The notes beneath the pieces are model-generated. The model was not told the origin of the DNA, did not search any database, and saw only the letters and a list, made by a program, of their open reading frames with translations. Of a DNA stretch of 34,693 nucleotides, positions 32,194-34,693 are shown piece after piece. Source of the stretch: JANXLS01 sp038227045 (GTDB lineage Bacteria > Planctomycetota > SZUA-567 > H5-PLA8); contig JBBRQD010000056.1 in the NCBI GenBank assembly GCA_038227045.1, forward strand, positions 1-34,693, in the 5' to 3' direction. Position 1 is the stretch's first letter; each line of letters starts with the position of its first letter. A program made the translations under genes and the position numbers.

Positions 32194-32434
32194 GTGGTTC
32201 ACATGCTTTTCTCCAATTTTCGACCCCTTTGTGAACTCGTTTTCGAGGCGAAGTTCACAATCACAATCAACCGCTGCGCCTCGCGTAACCCGCATGGCCA
32301 TGAAATATTGCAATCGCGAGTTCACAAGTTCACACGAGTTCACATCGAGTTCACGTGAACCGGAGTTCACAAGGCCACGCGCCTTTATAGGCGTGGGTTG
32401 TGATGTGAACTTTTGTGAATGCGAAAGTTCACAA
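32142..32434. repeat. Iteron-like array of GTTCACA sites, probable replication origin
   Basis: The 7-mer GTTCACA, usually as (G/A)AGTTCACA(A), occurs on the plus strand at 32197, 32253, 32320, 32328, 32338, 32365 and 32427. Its complement TGTGAAC occurs at 32142, 32230 and 32404. A perfect palindrome GTTCACGTGAAC lies at 32349-32360 and a near match at 32413-32420. Four plus-strand words between 32320 and 32355 are spaced 8, 10 and 11 bases apart. ATGTGAACTTTT is repeated at 32141 and 32403. Placement right after the primase-helicase gene fits a phage or plasmid origin, or a dense operator. Confidence 0.8.
32375..32396. other. Hairpin inside the iteron array
   Basis: CCACGC...CCT and AGGCGTGG pair as an 8-bp stem with a two-base bulge around a TTTATA-containing loop. 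It could be a terminator for the replication operon or part of an origin structure. The AT-rich loop is the only such stretch within the array. Confidence 0.45.
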
Positions 32435-32705
32435 GCAGTCAGTCAGCCAATTTGGCCGACGCGATTCGAAGCAGTCAAAAATTGACACCGACAAAAATTG
32501 ACGGCTCAAAATTTTTGGTAGGTACTACCACCGCATGGTGCTGCACGACGCGCGCGGGAACGGAGAAAGAATTGAGCACAGTTTGTTTTTGAAGTCCGGA
32601 ATTTTTACGTCCCCATGCCGGTTGGCGCAAGCGGATGAAACTCGCGTCCACGGCGCGAACGGGCGCAACGGGGCGCGGATCGTGGACGCGGGATCGGAGG
32701 CGGAT
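32435..32705. other. Region right of the array with short AT repeats, no gene
   Basis: CAAAAATTGAC occurs at 32476-32486 and 32492-32502, followed by the related CAAAATTTTTG at 32507-32517. GGTAG and CTACC form a small dyad at 32518-32530. The frame of the following gene stays open here but looks non-coding. Two TTGAC words could be promoter -35 boxes; the ribosome site GGAGG for the next gene is at 32696-32700. Confidence 0.5.
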
Positions 32706-32999
32706 GTGAGAACGGAAACGACCGATCGCATCCGCGCCAAGTGCGACGAGATCGCGGCAATGCTGATCGCCAAGAACGAAAGCTACGGCGACTCCGCACT
32801 GCATCCGCTGGGCATCTTCGCCAGCGGCGACGCGGTCGCTAACTTGGGCGCGCGGATCGATGACAAGTTGGCTCGCGTTCGGAATGCGCCGGACGCATAC
32901 GGGGAAGACGTGCTGAAAGATTTAACTGGTTACCTGGTGCTGCTCCAGCTCGCGCTGGAAGACCGCACCAATAACGCGAAGGAGAACGGTTCAAAATGA
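32706..32999 (+). CDS. Nmad1-like (DUF1599) nucleotide-modification-associated protein
   Basis: 97 residues. Pattern: CDEIAAMLIAKNESYGDSALHP, then LGARIDDKLARVRN and EDVLKDLTGYLVLLQLAL. This follows the Nmad1/DUF1599 family, MazG-like small proteins of phages and mobile elements associated with nucleotide or DNA modification. The start is GTG 32706, because GGAGG ends five bases upstream. The frame extends to 32535, but that part has no family match. Its 3' end overlaps the methyltransferase ATG by four bases (ATGA), so the two are coupled. Confidence 0.75.
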   Translation: MRTETTDRIRAKCDEIAAMLIAKNESYGDSALHPLGIFASGDAVANLGARIDDKLARVRNAPDAYGEDVLKDLTGYLVLLQLALEDRTNNAKENGSK

Positions 33000-34378
33000 A
33001 AATCGAAATGCGAAAGCTGTCGGAGATCAAGCCATACGAAAAGAACCCGCGCATCAACAACGCGGCCGTGGACGCTGTCGCGGCGTCGATCAGGGAGTTT
33101 GGATTCCGAGTGCCCATTGTGGTGGACGCCGAGAACGTGATCATCTGCGGGCACACGCGCTTGAAGGCGGCGGAAAAGCTAGGACTGGAATCGGTGCCTG
33201 TGCATGTGGCGACCGATCTGACTGCGACGCAAGTGAAGGCACTGCGCATCGCCGACAACAAGACGTCCGAACTGGCGGAATGGGATTTCAATCTGCTGCC
33301 GCTCGAACTGCAGGATCTGCGCGGCATGGATTTCAACATCGACCTGTTGGGATTCAACGCCGAGGAACTGGAGAAGATTCTTGGCGCGGGCATCAACGGT
33401 AACGAGGGCTTGACCGATCCCGACTCGGTGCCGGAGCCGCCGGACGCCGCGATCACGCAGCCCGGCGACATCTGGCAACTCGGTGACCACCGACTCATGT
33501 GTGGCGACTCGTCGAACCCGGAGCACCTCGACCGCTTGCTGGCCGGCGCGAAGATGCAGCTGATCAACACCGACCCTCCGTACAACGTGAAGGTGGAGCC
33601 GCGCAGCAACAACGCCATCGCGGCCGGGCTGTCATCGTTCGGTTCCGCGAGTGCCGTCGCGGCGGCAGACGCGCGCGGCATGCATCACCAGGGATTTGAC
33701 CTGGCACGCGACAAATCCAAATCCGCGCCGACCACGCGCAAGCTGCGCGCGAAGGATCGTCCACTCGAGAACGACTTTGTGAGCGACAGTGAGTTCGACC
33801 GGTTGCTGCGCGCGTGGTTTGGAAACATCGCGCGTGTGCTGGAACCCGGCCGCGGATTCTACATTTGGGGCGGCTACGCCAACCTTGGCAATTACCCTTC
33901 GGCGTTAAAAGAGTGCGAGCTCTATTTCTCGAATGCAATCGTTTGGGACAAGGGCTGGCCGGTGCTCACCAGAAAGGACTTCATGGGGGCGTTCGAGCTC
34001 GCGTTTTACGGTTGGCGCGAAGGCGCAGCACACTACTTCAATCCAGAAATCAACAACGCGACAGACCTCTGGTCCATCAAGAAAATCTCGCCGATGCAAA
34101 TGGAACATTTGACAGCCAAGCCGGCTGAACTTGCCGTGCGCGCAATGACATACTCTTCGAAGCCGGGAGAGAATGTTCTTGATCTATTCGGCGGGAGCGG
34201 ATCGACGCTGATCGGCGCTGAGCGGACTGGGCGACGCGCTTTCTTGATGGAGATCGACACGCTGTATTGTGATGTGATTTGCGACCGATTCCAGCGCTAC
34301 AGCGGAAAGCCCGCGATTCTGCAGCGGACTGGAGAGTCGCCGATTCCCATGAAAGCCCGCGAGGAGGCGATGCGCTAA
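32996..34378 (+). CDS. ParB-domain / DNA methyltransferase fusion (beta-class N4/N6)
   Basis: 460 residues. Residues 1-95 are a ParB-like nuclease-fold domain (LSEIKPYEKNPRIN, ICGHTRLKAAEKLG, LRIADNKTSELAEWD). The methyltransferase follows: INTDPPYN at 191-197 is the catalytic DPPY motif and DLFGGSGSTLIGAERTGR near 396 is the SAM-binding motif. This order (catalytic motif first) is the beta class. Such fusions are common in phages and act as orphan methyltransferases, protecting or marking phage DNA. A non-conserved insertion at about 200-260 (SNNAIAAGLSS to RPLEND) separates motif IV from the next part. No cognate restriction enzyme is seen. Coupled to the Nmad1-like gene. Confidence 0.9.
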   Translation: MKIEMRKLSEIKPYEKNPRINNAAVDAVAASIREFGFRVPIVVDAENVIICGHTRLKAAEKLGLESVPVHVATDLTATQVKALRIADNKTSELAEWDFNLLPLELQDLRGMDFNIDLLGFNAEELEKILGAGINGNEGLTDPDSVPEPPDAAITQPGDIWQLGDHRLMCGDSSNPEHLDRLLAGAKMQLINTDPPYNVKVEPRSNNAIAAGLSSFGSASAVAAADARGMHHQGFDLARDKSKSAPTTRKLRAKDRPLENDFVSDSEFDRLLRAWFGNIARVLEPGRGFYIWGGYANLGNYPSALKECELYFSNAIVWDKGWPVLTRKDFMGAFELAFYGWREGAAHYFNPEINNATDLWSIKKISPMQMEHLTAKPAELAVRAMTYSSKPGENVLDLFGGSGSTLIGAERTGRRAFLMEIDTLYCDVICDRFQRYSGKPAILQRTGESPIPMKAREEAMR

Positions 34379-34422
34379 TGTGGCAAGCTGAGCCCAAATT
34401 TTCAGCCTCTCCTGCCGGAGAA

Positions 34423-34449
34423 AAACCCCAACGGTGTTCGTCGGGGTTT
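34423..34449 (-). terminator. Hairpin terminator, best oriented for the minus strand
   Basis: AAACCCC and GGGGTTT pair, with an inner ACG/CGT extension past a mismatch. On the minus strand the stem is followed by TTTTT, so it terminates leftward transcription from the HARE-HTH remnant. The plus-strand side has only TTT, but it may also stop the methyltransferase transcript. Confidence 0.7.
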
Positions 34450-34470
34450 CGGTCAGGAAAGTTCGTGATG

Positions 34471-34647
34471 TTACGCGACGGCGAACTTGCCGCGTTCAGT
34501 CTTTTTGAATCGTGCCTCCGCGCCTTTGGCTTTGATCTCGCGGGCGATAGCGGCGTACACGGCATGGACAATGTTGCCGAAAGCCTGCTGAATGAATTGA
34601 CGATAGAGAGGGAGATTGCGCGAACCTTGTTGCAGCCTGTTTATGGT
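34471..34647 (-). pseudogene. HARE-HTH domain C-terminal remnant
   Basis: Read leftward, about 58 codons end in VYAAIAREIKAKGAEARFKK and then TERGKFAVA before TAA at 34471-34473. This matches the last helix and wing of the HARE-HTH domain (HB1, ASXL, restriction endonuclease HTH), usually (L/I)YAAI.REIK.KG..(S/A)RF.K..RGKFA. The N-terminal part of the domain is not recognisable, an in-frame stop lies at 34648-34650, and no good start codon precedes the match. It therefore looks truncated or frameshifted. The downstream terminator fits a once-expressed gene. Modest confidence: only ~35 residues match. Confidence 0.5.
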
Positions 34648-34693
34648 TCAGGCTGGCAACCGGGCTGATGCTCGTCCATCGAAAAATTCCGCG

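Noticed and set aside
32318..32434. Possible CRISPR array
   Set aside because: The repeated unit is only 7-9 bases, irregularly spaced and in both orientations, with no cas genes nearby; iterons or operators fit better.
32535..32705. N-terminal extension of the Nmad1-like protein
   Set aside because: The extension has no family match, and a strong GGAGG directly precedes GTG 32706.
34378..34668. Plus-strand frame of 96 codons starting on the methyltransferase stop (TAATG)
   Set aside because: It runs through the hairpin terminator and antisense to the HARE-HTH match, and its protein resembles nothing I know.

Overview
The window looks like chromosomal DNA of a moderately GC-rich, Gram-negative-like environmental bacterium. 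The left flank carries a family 9 glycoside hydrolase, an exported kelch protein and an exported DUF4139 protein. The zinc-finger/serine-recombinase family further right is one I associate with PVC-group and related soil or sediment lineages. No rRNA or complete tRNA is present, so the phylum is a guess.

Layout. (1) 1-7374, ordinary chromosome: GH9 enzyme, convergent kelch protein, VOC protein, divergent DUF4139 protein, ending in a hairpin. (2) 7420-10324, a small island of about 2.8 kb bounded by two perfect 46-bp direct repeats. Each repeat contains the 3' half of a tRNA-Ala(GGC) gene on the minus strand. The island carries a cytochrome b/molybdopterin oxidoreductase fusion and a CHAT-domain remnant, and has no integrase. 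(3) From 10325 to beyond the right edge, a second, larger element begins with a diverged copy of the same attachment arm. Its first cargo is a tight three-gene cassette: ComEC-like metallo-beta-lactamase hydrolase, unknown protein, TIGR04255 protein. (4) 13380-18912, a six-gene plus-strand operon: zinc-finger protein, large serine recombinase, two ParB/RepB-like proteins, an unknown protein, and a protein made of five homing-endonuclease-associated repeats. A hairpin covers the ribosome binding site and start codon of its first gene. (5) 18964-20617, tyrosine integrase and an excisionase-like protein on the minus strand. (6) 20820-24684, an overlapping three-gene operon: SMC/RecF-like ATPase, HEAT-repeat histidine kinase, response regulator. 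(7) 24538-34378, a phage-type module: sigma-like factor, PD-(D/E)XK nuclease, Sak4-like ATPase, DUF669 protein, RusA, zinc ribbon, SF2 helicase, prim-pol/helicase, an iteron-like array of at least ten GTTCACA sites, a Nmad1-like protein and a ParB-methyltransferase fusion. A HARE-HTH remnant lies at the right edge.

How it fits together. Two related elements appear to have accreted in tandem at one tRNA-Ala gene. The larger one combines a serine-recombinase/ParB maintenance module with a prophage-like recombination and replication module, so it is an integrated phage, phage-plasmid or ICE-like element. Two cassettes are not explained by integration or replication and are the best candidates for undescribed systems: the ATPase-kinase-regulator operon beside the integrase, and the metallo-hydrolase/unknown/TIGR04255 cassette at the element edge. 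All functions are read from protein motifs by eye; no database search was run.
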